This document shows positions 44,529 through 53,431 of a stretch of 64,000 nt of DNA, piece by piece; positions within the stretch are counted from its first letter, which is position 1; the number at the start of each line of letters is the position of its first letter. Location of the stretch: NCBI GenBank assembly GCA_020635435.1, contig JACJZU010000001.1, positions 62,001 to 126,000 on the forward strand, in the 5' to 3' direction. The stretch is from Flavobacteriales bacterium (GTDB lineage: Bacteria; Bacteroidota; Bacteroidia; NS11-12g; UBA9320). Position numbers and translations under genes: made by a program. Below the pieces are notes generated by a model. The model searched no databases. It was not told where the DNA came from and saw nothing but the letters and a program-made list of their open reading frames with translations.

Positions 44529-44951
44529 TCATCCTTCAATGGTGGCGATCACCTTCAATTCAATGGCTATGGGTGTGGGGAGTGCATTGATCTCCAAGGT
44601 AGTTCGGCAGGGTTGATTGTCTTTGAAATATTCCGCGTACAGCGCATTGTATTTCTTGAAATCATCTTTCATGTTCGTAAGAAACACCGTTACATCCACG
44701 ATCCGGTCCCAGGAACTTCCGGCATCTTCCAGTATGTAGCGAATGTTGCGGAACACGGAGTGGCACTGGGCCTCAATATCGTAGGAAACTATATTGCCAT
44801 TGGCATCGAGCTCTACACCCGGGATCTTCGATGTTCCGCGTTCTCTGGGACCCACACCGGAAAGAAAAAGCAAATTACCCACTCTTCGGGCATGGGGATA
44901 CAATCCAACCGGTTCCGGGGCTTTACCCGAGTCAAAGCGTTGATGCGACAT
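44529..44951 (-). CDS. RidA family protein (YjgF/YER057c/UK114)
   Basis: The 140-residue protein matches the RidA fold: GLYPHARRVGNLLFLSGVGPRE, HSVFRNIRYILEDAGSSWDRIVDVTVFLTNM, and CRTTLEINALPTPIAIELKVIA. The arginine that binds the carboxylate of imine substrates is in PCRTT. Canonical RidA deaminates reactive enamines and imines from PLP enzymes. The SGVGPRE variant resembles 2-aminomuconate deaminase-like members, so the substrate may differ. It ends 7 bp before the transporter gene. A one-mismatch box (CATATTTG) lies 4 nt before the ATG. Confidence 0.9.
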   Translation of the reverse strand: MSHQRFDSGKAPEPVGLYPHARRVGNLLFLSGVGPRERGTSKIPGVELDANGNIVSYDIEAQCHSVFRNIRYILEDAGSSWDRIVDVTVFLTNMKDDFKKYNALYAEYFKDNQPCRTTLEINALPTPIAIELKVIATIEG

Positions 44952-45005
44952 AGTGCAAATATGTCAAATCAAGCCGAATTAATAAGGGTAATGTGCAAAC
45001 AGGAC

Positions 45006-46187
45006 CTATTTATCCTGCATGATCTTCACCTCGTCGGTTTCCTCGAGTACCTTTTGGTCGGTGGGAGCCTTGGTCCTATCCGGTTTCGGAGCGGGAGCCG
45101 GTTTACGCGCCGGAGTTGAACCGGTGGTTTTGGGAGCATATTTCTGCAAATGCTTTGGCAGCGGTGCAGGTTGACCCGGTTTGGCCTGTGCCGGAGGTTC
45201 AATACCCGTCTCCCAGGCCACTACACCAAATTCATCCTCCTTGCTGTCCATATGCATAGCAATGAAGGCCAATTTGGAATCCGGACTGAGCGCCACACCC
45301 TGCACGTTCGAGCCTATTCCCTCAAAGGATTTCAGCTCTTCCCCTGTCTCCACATCCCATAATTTTGCAGAACCATCACTCGATCCGCTGAGTAAATATT
45401 TGGAGTCCGGACTGATGCTCAAGCTGGTCACTTTCCATTCGTGACCCTCCAGCCTTCGTACCTCTTTCCCGGTGAGCGGATTCCAAATGATGATCGTTTT
45501 ATCGCTGCCACCTGTGATCACGTATTTGTTGTTCACGGCATAGACAACGGCATTCACATAATCCGAATGCCCTTCATAGGTTCGGATGATCTTTCCAAAC
45601 GCATCATATTGTTTCATCAATGTACTTTCATCGGTACAAAAGATGAATCGGCGATCTGTGCTCAAAGCGATATTGGTCACCGGACTTTTATTCTCAATGG
45701 TACGCGCCTTTCGCTTCACACGATCGTAGATCATGATCCTGCCATCGGCTCCGGCTGTATAGATCATGCGCATTCCGGGTCCCATCAACACATCCGTGAT
45801 CGGACTGGTATGCGCATTGGTGATCATGGTGTCCAGGGCAAAATAGGCTCCGTCTTCGCTCAGTTTCCAAACCATCACCCGGTAATCGTTACCGCCGCTG
45901 ATGAGGAATTTCCCGTCTCTTGAAAACGACAGGGCATTAACTGCACTGGCATGTCCGCGCAGGGTGGACATCCAGCTATAACCGCTGTCCACATTCATCA
46001 CCTTGATCGTTTTGTCCCACGAACCCGTTGCCACAAACTTGCCATTTGGAGAAACGGCCACTACCTGAACATCATCGCTGTGTTCACGGATCATCCTGTA
46101 TTTCAAAGAATCGGCATGCATGGCGCAAACACTGCCCCAAGCCGACATCAGGAGAATAAAACAAAAAGAGAAAGTTCTTACAGCCAT
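45006..46187 (-). CDS. Secreted seven-bladed WD40 beta-propeller protein
   Basis: From the ATG at 46187 the 393-residue protein begins with a signal peptide (VRTFSFCFILLMSAWGSVCA). Seven WD40 repeats of about 40 residues fill residues 35-325, with examples such as SPNGKFVATGSWDKTIKVMN and SPDSKYLLSGSSDGSAKLWD. The final 65 residues are rich in Pro, Ala and Lys and look disordered. A single propeller with an export signal suggests a periplasmic or surface protein-interaction platform; its partners are unknown. An upstream ATG at 46247 would bury the signal. The chosen ATG lies 5 nt after a perfect TATCTTTG box. Confidence 0.88.
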   Translation of the reverse strand: MAVRTFSFCFILLMSAWGSVCAMHADSLKYRMIREHSDDVQVVAVSPNGKFVATGSWDKTIKVMNVDSGYSWMSTLRGHASAVNALSFSRDGKFLISGGNDYRVMVWKLSEDGAYFALDTMITNAHTSPITDVLMGPGMRMIYTAGADGRIMIYDRVKRKARTIENKSPVTNIALSTDRRFIFCTDESTLMKQYDAFGKIIRTYEGHSDYVNAVVYAVNNKYVITGGSDKTIIIWNPLTGKEVRRLEGHEWKVTSLSISPDSKYLLSGSSDGSAKLWDVETGEELKSFEGIGSNVQGVALSPDSKLAFIAMHMDSKEDEFGVVAWETGIEPPAQAKPGQPAPLPKHLQKYAPKTTGSTPARKPAPAPKPDRTKAPTDQKVLEETDEVKIMQDK

Positions 46188-46192
46188 ATTGC

Positions 46193-46200
46193 CAAAGATA
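46193..46200 (-). promoter_or_regulatory. -7 box directly before the WD40 gene
   Basis: The minus strand reads TATCTTTG, then GCAAT and the ATG at 46187. The 5-nt gap predicts a leaderless mRNA and supports this start over the in-frame ATG at 46247. Confidence 0.5.
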
Positions 46201-46264
46201 AAAAATTGAGCCCGAAAGTTAAAGGAACAAAAGCCATGTTTGGCCAACGGTCCGCTCCATTAAA

Positions 46265-47608
46265 TCAATTACCGTGCCTCAACCATTTATAGAGCTCTTT
46301 GTAGCTTACTTTCTTGCCGTACATCAGAATCCCCACTCTGTAGATCTTCCCGGCAAGCCATATAGTGAAGCAGAAAGTAAGCACAAGGGCAGCCATCGAT
46401 AGCAGCAATTCCCACCATTGCTCCGACAAGGTGAGGAAAGGTAAACGCACCATCATTACCACGGGACTCGTGAGCGGGAAGATACTCATCCAGAAACTCA
46501 GGGTCCCGTTCGGGTCGCGCAGAACAACTGAAGTGGAAAGCACAAATGCAAAAACCAGTGGCAATGTTATCGGCAACATGAATTGCTGAGTATCCGTTTC
46601 AGCGTCAACGGCCGCACCTACGGCTGCGAAAAGCGAACTGTACATCAAATAGCCTCCAAGAAAGTAGAAGATGAATGTGGCGAGAATAAATGGGATATTC
46701 AGCTCAGACAAGGCGAGTTTGATCTCCTCGAATGCAGTGAGATCTGTGCCTTCAGGCAATTGCTGCATGCTTTGCATTTCCTGTGCCTGTTTGGAGATAT
46801 CCTGTATCGATTCCATATCCCCTCCCATGAACAGGGAAATACCCGTGATCAATAACCCACTGAGAACCACCCAGATCAGGATCTGGGTAAAACCCACCAT
46901 CGCCAGACCGAATACCTTGCCCATCATCAGCTGAAATGGTCTCACCGAGGAAACGATGATCTCCACGATCCGATTCGTTTTCTCCTCGATCACACCGCGC
47001 ATTACCTGAACCCCGTAGAGGAAAACAAAGAAGTAGATGGCAATGGCCAGTACCATTCCAATTGCCGCGTACAATTCGGTGCTCGTGTTCTTCTCCTTTC
47101 CGCTCTTATCTACCGTAACTGCCCGGATACTCACCGAACTTTTCACACTGTCTATCAGTTCACGCGATACGCCGTATTGTTCCATTTTGTAATCGGACAA
47201 TACCTTTTCCATACGGTTGCTCAGATCCTCTTTAAGTTGTATGGATATGTTCTTTCTGGATCGGTACACTATGCCCGAGGGATCCGAAACTTTGAATCCC
47301 GAAGGTATACTCAGCCATCCATCATAAGTGGCCAAAAGAGCAGAGTCGGTCAGTGCCTTATCGCGACTTCGACGATAATCCAGCTTCAACAATTCACCCG
47401 AACTCAGTCGATCCTCGAAGATCCCGCTCTCATCCACTACCAGGATCTGTTTCTCCTCGCTGGCGATATCCTCGTTCACTACCAAATAGATCAGTATCCC
47501 ATAAAATGCCGCAATAAGCACCGGGCCGAGCAATGTCATTACGATGAAGGATTTCTTCTTCACCCGTGTGCTGTATTCCCTCCAGGTTATCAGTCCGATC
47601 TTATTCAT
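46265..47608 (-). CDS. ABC transporter permease, NatB type
   Basis: The 447-residue protein has one N-terminal helix (SFIVMTLLGPVLIAAFYGILIYLV), a large extracytoplasmic domain (about residues 45-175) and five or six C-terminal helices. This matches ABC-2 permeases of the NatB/YhaP group. The family signature EEKTNRIVEIIVSSVRPFQLMMGK is present. NatAB exports Na+ in Bacillus, but many Bacteroidota homologues have no known substrate. It overlaps its ATPase gene by 8 bp. Confidence 0.9.
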   Translation of the reverse strand: MNKIGLITWREYSTRVKKKSFIVMTLLGPVLIAAFYGILIYLVVNEDIASEEKQILVVDESGIFEDRLSSGELLKLDYRRSRDKALTDSALLATYDGWLSIPSGFKVSDPSGIVYRSRKNISIQLKEDLSNRMEKVLSDYKMEQYGVSRELIDSVKSSVSIRAVTVDKSGKEKNTSTELYAAIGMVLAIAIYFFVFLYGVQVMRGVIEEKTNRIVEIIVSSVRPFQLMMGKVFGLAMVGFTQILIWVVLSGLLITGISLFMGGDMESIQDISKQAQEMQSMQQLPEGTDLTAFEEIKLALSELNIPFILATFIFYFLGGYLMYSSLFAAVGAAVDAETDTQQFMLPITLPLVFAFVLSTSVVLRDPNGTLSFWMSIFPLTSPVVMMVRLPFLTLSEQWWELLLSMAALVLTFCFTIWLAGKIYRVGILMYGKKVSYKELYKWLRHGN

Positions 47609-48512
47609 GGTCGCCCTCCTTTACTTTTTCAATGAATATTTCTTCCATACTCGGTAACTTCTCGCTGAACGAGAAGAGTTCCACCCGTTCATTCCAGGTT
47701 CGAAGCAAATCCCTTGTAGTTGTGCCTTCGAGGGTAACAACCACTCGTTTTCTCCCCTCACCCATATCTGTGAGCGAACCCGGAATGTAATTCAACCCGT
47801 CCGGTTCTCCCTTGAATTCCAATTCCATCTGTTCCCGGCTGTACGATTTCCGGACCTCATCTACCCTGCCTTCAAGTACTTTGCGGCTCTTGTGGATCAT
47901 ACCCACATGATCACAGATCTCCTCGATCGATTCCATTCGATGCGTTGAGAAGATAATGGTGGCGCCACGTTCCTTTTGTCGCTGTATCTCCTCCTTGATC
48001 AGTTTCGTATTCACGGGATCAAAACCTGAAAACGGCTCATCCAGGATGATCAGATCCGGTTCATGAAGGACCGTGATGATGAACTGGATCTTCTGTTGCA
48101 TCCCCTTCGAGAGTTCCTCGATCTTCTTGTTGCGCCAGTCCTCTATACCGAATCGCTTCATCCATTTCAAAGCGCGATCCAGACTTTCCATGCGGCTCAG
48201 ATCTTTCAACTGACCGAAGTAGACGATCTGTTCCAGAACCTTCATCTTCTTGTACAACCCACGTTCTTCCGGCAGATACCCGATCCTTGCGGTATCCGAC
48301 AGTTCGATCGCTCTCCCATTCAACAACACCGTACCATTATCCGGTGCGGTGATCTGATTGATGATCCGGATCAGGGTAGTTTTCCCCGCACCATTGGGGC
48401 CTACCAAACCAAATACCGTCGACGCCGGAATTTCAAATGAAACATGATCCAAAGCCCGGTGTGATTGAAAATCTTTCACCACCGACTGTACAGAAAGATA
48501 AGGTGCCGTCAT
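47601..48512 (-). CDS. ABC transporter ATP-binding protein, NatA type
   Basis: The 303-residue ATPase has Walker A (GPNGAGKTTLIRI, about residues 37-49), the Q-loop, signature LSKGMQQKIQFI, Walker B DLIILDEPFSGFDP and the H-loop STHRMES. A C-terminal extension of about 80 residues is typical of NatA-like subunits. It energises the permease encoded by the overlapping downstream gene. A perfect TATTTTTG box lies 5 nt before its ATG, and it is divergent from the cyclophilin gene. Confidence 0.94.
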   Translation of the reverse strand: MTAPYLSVQSVVKDFQSHRALDHVSFEIPASTVFGLVGPNGAGKTTLIRIINQITAPDNGTVLLNGRAIELSDTARIGYLPEERGLYKKMKVLEQIVYFGQLKDLSRMESLDRALKWMKRFGIEDWRNKKIEELSKGMQQKIQFIITVLHEPDLIILDEPFSGFDPVNTKLIKEEIQRQKERGATIIFSTHRMESIEEICDHVGMIHKSRKVLEGRVDEVRKSYSREQMELEFKGEPDGLNYIPGSLTDMGEGRKRVVVTLEGTTTRDLLRTWNERVELFSFSEKLPSMEEIFIEKVKEGDHE

Positions 48513-48517
48513 AACTT

Positions 48518-48525
48518 CAAAAATA
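48518..48525 (-). promoter_or_regulatory. -7 box directly before the NatA-type gene
   Basis: The minus strand reads TATTTTTG, then AAGTT and the ATG at 48512. The 5-nt gap is the same as at recR, the WD40 gene and the cyclophilin gene. Confidence 0.5.
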
Positions 48526-48619
48526 GACCCTGCCTGTTAGTTCTGTGTGAAGCATTTGATGAAGGTCGGAAAATCTCGGAGGAACTTCAGCATCATCAGC
48601 GATCGATCGAAGAATTCGA

Positions 48620-48627
48620 TATATTTG
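48620..48627 (+). promoter_or_regulatory. -7 box directly before the cyclophilin gene
   Basis: TATATTTG is followed by GAATT and the ATG at 48633. The match is perfect and the gap is 5 nt. No TTG lies at the -33 distance. Confidence 0.5.
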
Positions 48628-48632
48628 GAATT

Positions 48633-49283
48633 ATGTTCAAACAAATAACCCTATTCCTTTTTTCAGGTCTGCTTCTCTTTGGTTGTAAGGAAGATGAGGC
48701 CATTACCCCGGATACGAATCCGGTAGTAGAAGAAAAAGAGGACATTATCCGAATTTCAACGGAATACGGCGACATGCTGCTCTATCTCTACAAGGGAACC
48801 CCGCAACACCGCGCGAATTTTCTGAGTCTGGTGGAAAGTGGCTTTTACAACAACACAGAATTCCACCGAATCGTTCCCAATTTTGTGATACAGGGCGGAG
48901 ATCCGAACAGCAAGGACGACGATCGCGGTAACGACGGAACCGGCGGTCCGGGGTATACGGTACCCGCAGAGATCAATTCCAAATACACACATGTCTATGG
49001 TGCCGTGGGAGCAGCCCGACAAGGGGATGCCGTTAACCCCAAACGCGATTCAAACGGATCTCAGTTCTATATAGTTACCACCAAAGTTGGGACTCCAAGT
49101 CTGAACGGTGCCTATACGGTATTTGGCATCATATTCCATGGCATGGAAGCGGCTACGGCTATTGTGTCTCAACCCCGTAATTCGAAGGATCTGCCCGATA
49201 AACGCATTCCTATGCAAATGGAAAAGGTGCAAATGACCCTGGGTGCACTCAAAGCCGATTATGGCTTCGATCCGGGGGAATGA
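48633..49283 (+). CDS. Cyclophilin-type peptidyl-prolyl isomerase, lipoprotein
   Basis: From the ATG at 48633 the 216-residue protein has a lipoprotein signal (MFKQITLFLFSGLLLFGC, Cys18), then a cyclophilin domain. The core motifs are present: FYNNTEFHRIVPNFVIQGGDP, GSQFYIVTT (the usual GSQFFI) and YTVFGIIFHGMEAA. The family catalyses cis-trans isomerisation of prolyl bonds; the signal puts it on the periplasmic face of the envelope. The reading frame is open back to 48465, but the upstream part is not protein-like and lacks the signal. Confidence 0.92.
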   Translation: MFKQITLFLFSGLLLFGCKEDEAITPDTNPVVEEKEDIIRISTEYGDMLLYLYKGTPQHRANFLSLVESGFYNNTEFHRIVPNFVIQGGDPNSKDDDRGNDGTGGPGYTVPAEINSKYTHVYGAVGAARQGDAVNPKRDSNGSQFYIVTTKVGTPSLNGAYTVFGIIFHGMEAATAIVSQPRNSKDLPDKRIPMQMEKVQMTLGALKADYGFDPGE

Positions 49284-49350
49284 TAGGTAGATAACCCAAT
49301 TACACCTTCAGATTCCAAAGCGTTAAATTCGCCGTCAAATTGCTTATTTG

Positions 49351-52227
49351 ATGGGTAGAGCGGATTATGATCACCGGGAAATTGAACGGTTTTGGCAGAA
49401 GAACTGGCAAAGTCGCGAAGCATATAAAGTAAGTGAAGACCCGGGCAAACCGAAATATTACGTACTCGATATGTTCCCCTACCCCTCCGGAGCGGGGCTT
49501 CACGTCGGTCACCCTCTGGGTTATATCGCAAGCGATATCGTAAGCAGATACAAACGGGCCCGTGGATTCAACGTACTCCATCCGATGGGATTCGATGCCT
49601 TTGGTCTTCCGGCTGAACAATATGCCATACAAACCGGAAAACATCCGGCAGAAACCACATCTGAGAATATCCTCCGATACCGCCAACAACTCGACAGGAT
49701 CGGATTTGCCTACGATTGGAGCAGAGAAGTACGCACCTGTGAACCGGCCTATTACAAATGGACCCAGTGGATATTCGGTCGCTTTTTCACTCATTGGTAC
49801 AATCTGCGCGCTAACCGGGCCGAACACATCGACAATCTCATTGCGATCTTTGAGAATGAGGGAAATGTAAATGTCTCTCATCACGGTCCGGAGACGGCTA
49901 AATTCACAGCCTCCGAATGGCTCGATTACGATAAGACCCAAAAAGAACTTATTCTTCAAAATTACCGACTTGCCTACCTGGCCGAAACCACGGTGAACTG
50001 GTGCGAAGCCCTTGGAACAGTCCTGGCCAATGAGGAGGTTAAAGACGGACTTTCAGAACGAGGGGGACATCCCGTGGTCAAAAAGACCATGAGACAATGG
50101 TTCCTGCGCATTACCGCTTATGCCGACCGGCTTTTGGAGGGCCTGGAAAAGATCGATTGGAGCGAATCCATAAAAGAGATCCAACGCAATTGGATAGGCA
50201 GGAGCAGCGGGGCTTCCATACATTTCCGGATCTTGAACTCCGATGCACAGATCGAGGTTTTTACAACCCGCCCCGACACACTTTTCGGTTCTACGTTCAT
50301 GGTTATAGCTCCCGAACATGAACTGATACCGGAAATCGTTTCGGAAGCGCAGCGCATTGAAGTTGAAACGTATGTGCAGCAGGCTCTGAATAAAACCGAA
50401 CGCGAACGGATGAGCGAGGTTAAGCAAGTGAGCGGTGTATTCTCCGGAGCATATTGCCTGCACCCGTTTACCGGCGACAATCTTCCTGTTTACATTGCCG
50501 ACTACGTACTTGGCGGATATGGAACCGGTGCGATCATGGCCGTACCTGCACACGATTCGCGCGATCATGCTTTTGCAAGGCATTTCGGATTGCCTATAGT
50601 TCAGGTAGTGGACGACCCTGCCATCAAAGACGTTCAAACGGAATCCTTCGACTCTAAGGAGGGCACAATGATCAATTCAGATTTTCTGAACGGACTACAT
50701 GTTTCGAATGCCATTGATCAAATGATCAAAGAATTGGGTCGGCGGAATATTGGCGAAGGTCGTGTGAATTACAAACTTCGCGACGCCGGTTTTGGCCGGC
50801 AGCGCTATTGGGGTGAGCCTTTCCCGATCATTTATCAGAATGGCACACCAACGCTCATTCCCTCATCAGAACTACCGGTGCGCTTGCCCGATGTTCAGTC
50901 CTACAAACCCACCGGCTCCGGCGCCAGCCCGCTGGCATCAGCCCATGATTGGGTACACACCCCAAGCGGTGAACGGGAAACAGACACCATGCCCGGTTGG
51001 GCCGGTTCCTCCTGGTATTTCCTTCGCTATATGGATCCACAGAATCGATCCTCCATTGCCGATCCCGATAAGATCATATACTGGGGACAGGTAGACCTCT
51101 ATATGGGTGGTGCGGAACATGCCACAGGCCACCTGCTTTATGCCCGGTTCTGGACCAAATTCCTGTTCGATACCGGAATCCTGCCGTTCGACGAACCCTT
51201 CGCCAAACTCATCAACCAGGGCATGATACAGGGAGTGATCGAGAACATTTGCCTGCGCAAGGAAAAACTGAATGGCAGCAATTACTTCAAATCCTACGAA
51301 TTGATCCGGAGAGATGGCGAAGAAGACCTGTACACCAAACTTCCTGTCTCCATTTCCATCGTGCAGGACTATGGCAAAGACAGTTCCTACATCGACAAAC
51401 TTGGTATTCTCAAATTCATTGAAGAACGTCCCGACTTCAGCGATGCGATATTCGAGACTGTGGCGGGTACCTTCAACCGACTTCAGATCGCGGAACTCCA
51501 AGACAACAGTAATTTCAGGCTGGAGACCCGCTCGGAGACCGGAAAAATGTCCAAACGCTGGGGGAATGTGGTAAACCCCGATGATGTATGTGAGGATTAT
51601 GGCGCCGATGCCCTTAGGCTCTACGAGATGTTCCTCGGTCCGCTGGAGGATTCAAAACCGTGGAACACCCACGGCATTGATGGGGTGTACCGTTTTCTGC
51701 GCAAGCTATGGAAACATGTGATCGACGCAAACGGAGATGCTCAGATATCCGAAGCACAGCCCGGGAAGGAAGCACTGAAAAGCCTTCACAAATGCATTCG
51801 AAAGATCACGGAGGATATTGAGAAATATTCCTTCAATACAGCAGTGAGTACATTCATGATCTGTTTGAATGAATTGATAGAACTGAAATGCCGTGACCGT
51901 GAAATTCTCGAACAGTTCATTCTGCTGCTCGCACCTTTTGCACCGCATATTTCCGAGGAATTATGGTCGAGAATGGGGCATCAAAATTCCGTTTTGGATG
52001 AATCGTGGCCGGAATTCAATGAACAATATCTCACTGAAGACTCCAAGGTCTACCCTATTTCCATAAACGGCAAAACCAGAGCTCAAATGGAATTCCCGCT
52101 CGACACCACCCCCGACGAGATAGAAAAGGCAGTTCTGGCTCACGAAACGGTTCTTAAATGGCTCGACGGCAAACAACCCCGAAAGGTTATCGTAGTGCCC
52201 GGCCGCATCGTGAATGTGGTGATCTAG
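49351..52227 (+). CDS. leuS: Leucyl-tRNA synthetase
   Basis: The 958-residue class Ia synthetase charges tRNA-Leu. The HIGH-type motif is PYPSGAGLHVGHPLGY, the KMSKS motif is GKMSKRWGN, and the CP1 editing domain has TTRPDTLFGSTFMVIAPEH and GTGAIMAVPAHDSRD. The anticodon-binding and C-terminal domains are complete. It starts at the ATG at 49351, preceded by an in-frame TTG. The stop overlaps the stop of the convergent DinB-like gene in a shared CTAG. Confidence 0.98.
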   Translation: MGRADYDHREIERFWQKNWQSREAYKVSEDPGKPKYYVLDMFPYPSGAGLHVGHPLGYIASDIVSRYKRARGFNVLHPMGFDAFGLPAEQYAIQTGKHPAETTSENILRYRQQLDRIGFAYDWSREVRTCEPAYYKWTQWIFGRFFTHWYNLRANRAEHIDNLIAIFENEGNVNVSHHGPETAKFTASEWLDYDKTQKELILQNYRLAYLAETTVNWCEALGTVLANEEVKDGLSERGGHPVVKKTMRQWFLRITAYADRLLEGLEKIDWSESIKEIQRNWIGRSSGASIHFRILNSDAQIEVFTTRPDTLFGSTFMVIAPEHELIPEIVSEAQRIEVETYVQQALNKTERERMSEVKQVSGVFSGAYCLHPFTGDNLPVYIADYVLGGYGTGAIMAVPAHDSRDHAFARHFGLPIVQVVDDPAIKDVQTESFDSKEGTMINSDFLNGLHVSNAIDQMIKELGRRNIGEGRVNYKLRDAGFGRQRYWGEPFPIIYQNGTPTLIPSSELPVRLPDVQSYKPTGSGASPLASAHDWVHTPSGERETDTMPGWAGSSWYFLRYMDPQNRSSIADPDKIIYWGQVDLYMGGAEHATGHLLYARFWTKFLFDTGILPFDEPFAKLINQGMIQGVIENICLRKEKLNGSNYFKSYELIRRDGEEDLYTKLPVSISIVQDYGKDSSYIDKLGILKFIEERPDFSDAIFETVAGTFNRLQIAELQDNSNFRLETRSETGKMSKRWGNVVNPDDVCEDYGADALRLYEMFLGPLEDSKPWNTHGIDGVYRFLRKLWKHVIDANGDAQISEAQPGKEALKSLHKCIRKITEDIEKYSFNTAVSTFMICLNELIELKCRDREILEQFILLLAPFAPHISEELWSRMGHQNSVLDESWPEFNEQYLTEDSKVYPISINGKTRAQMEFPLDTTPDEIEKAVLAHETVLKWLDGKQPRKVIVVPGRIVNVVI

Positions 52228-52799
52228 CTCTTAATTGACTGCATTTTTCGTTCTATACTCCGCAAATGATGCATGGAATGAAGAATCGTGAAATAGAGCA
52301 TCTCTCGCAGATACATGGCACCCAATAGCGGATGTGGTATGTATGAGCTGTTGAGATCCGCTTCCTCGAAAAGGCCAAGGCGGCTTTCAAATTTCTGCTG
52401 CGTTGCATTCCAGTGATCGCGCATGGCCGATGCATCAGTCTCCTTTATTTCACGAGGACCAAAGGGGTTTGGCGGATTCCGCTTCTTGAGCCCTTCAAGT
52501 TCTCGAGTGTACCATTCTGCAACTCCCGCGTATGTAATGGGTTCCCGTTTGGGCCGAGGCAAGGATCGAAGTGGTTGCGGTCCTCCTTTCAATGCACTCG
52601 TTAAAGCAGCCGCCGATCGGAGTGTATGGCTGAACTCTTCAGCAGGACTCCAGGTATTTTCAGATGGACGAGTCGTAAATCCTACGTCTTCACAACCCTC
52701 CATAATATCTTGCCCTTTATTCCATATACTCCGCATTGCTTCGATTATTTCCTGTATCGAAGCATGACGAGCTGAAAATCCTACTTCTGCATATTCCAT
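52224..52799 (-). CDS. DinB-like four-helix-bundle protein
   Basis: From the ATG at 52799 the protein has 191 residues, with the four long helices and spaced His of DinB/YfiT metal-binding proteins: SPAEEFSHTLRSAAAL and a C-terminal TILHSMHHLRSIERKM. The conserved PHPLLG is a common turn before the last helix. DinB-fold proteins include thiol-dependent transferases and hydrolases, but most are uncharacterised. The start lies inside the last codons of pnuC (19-bp overlap), so translation is coupled. The annotated function rests on fold-level similarity only. Confidence 0.75.
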   Translation of the reverse strand: MEYAEVGFSARHASIQEIIEAMRSIWNKGQDIMEGCEDVGFTTRPSENTWSPAEEFSHTLRSAAALTSALKGGPQPLRSLPRPKREPITYAGVAEWYTRELEGLKKRNPPNPFGPREIKETDASAMRDHWNATQQKFESRLGLFEEADLNSSYIPHPLLGAMYLREMLYFTILHSMHHLRSIERKMQSIKS

Positions 52800-53356
52800 T
52801 CTTTCCTCCACTTTAAATATCCCATCAGGGAAAATACACCATAGATCAACATCAGACCGGCATACCAGAGCATGTCCTTCTTGAAATACAGCCAGGCTGT
52901 GAATAAATTCAAAATTATCCAATAGATCCAACCGGAAAGGATCTTTCTGGTTTCCATATATGTCGCGATCAGGCTGAAGGCGGTTGAAAATGCATCATGA
53001 TAGGGATAGTCTGCTTCAGTTTCCCGATCGAAAAAAGTCCCCATTCCGAGAAGGATCAAAATCCCCAAAAACAACGCGTAGAGATGCGTAACCGGGGACC
53101 ATTCCCGAATTCGCAGGCGGTGATGCGCATCTTCCCCCCAATTTATATATCCGTAAACACCCATGACGACATAGAATAAATACAACAGGGCTTCCGAAAA
53201 AAGGGCATTGGCATACATGAGAAAAATACTGAGTACCGATGCCCAGATACCATATATCCAACAGACCCGGCGCTGCCGGATCAGGAAATACAGGAAGGCC
53301 AGATTGAGCACTACAGAGAGGATCTCCACACTGAGAAGTAAGACCGGGTTGTGCAT
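52781..53356 (-). CDS. pnuC: Nicotinamide riboside transporter PnuC family
   Basis: From the ATG at 53356 the 191-residue membrane protein has about seven helices. It carries the PnuC pattern of WIYGIWASVLSIFLMYANALFSEALLYLFYVVMGVYGYINW and, near the end, the paired aromatic motif WIYWIILNLFTAWLYF. PnuC proteins take up nicotinamide riboside by facilitated diffusion; related PnuT and PnuX carry thiamine or riboflavin, so the ligand is not certain. No riboswitch is visible upstream. It overlaps the DinB-like gene. Confidence 0.85.
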   Translation of the reverse strand: MHNPVLLLSVEILSVVLNLAFLYFLIRQRRVCWIYGIWASVLSIFLMYANALFSEALLYLFYVVMGVYGYINWGEDAHHRLRIREWSPVTHLYALFLGILILLGMGTFFDRETEADYPYHDAFSTAFSLIATYMETRKILSGWIYWIILNLFTAWLYFKKDMLWYAGLMLIYGVFSLMGYLKWRKEWNMQK

Positions 53357-53419
53357 ATACACTGGGCAAATGTCGTAACTGCAGACCAAAATCGGACAGA
53401 GGTGATGGTGCCGATGTAG

Positions 53420-53427
53420 TATCTTCG
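53420..53427 (+). promoter_or_regulatory. Possible -7 box before the cation antiporter
   Basis: TATCTTCG has one mismatch to TAnnTTTG. The GTG start at 53432 follows after 4 nt (AGGC), so this would again be nearly leaderless. It is weaker than the perfect cases. Confidence 0.3.
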
Positions 53428-53431
53428 AGGC

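Noticed and set aside
53357..53431. Possible riboswitch before pnuC
   Set aside because: Only 75 bp separate pnuC from the divergent antiporter, and no aptamer-like conserved pairing is visible.
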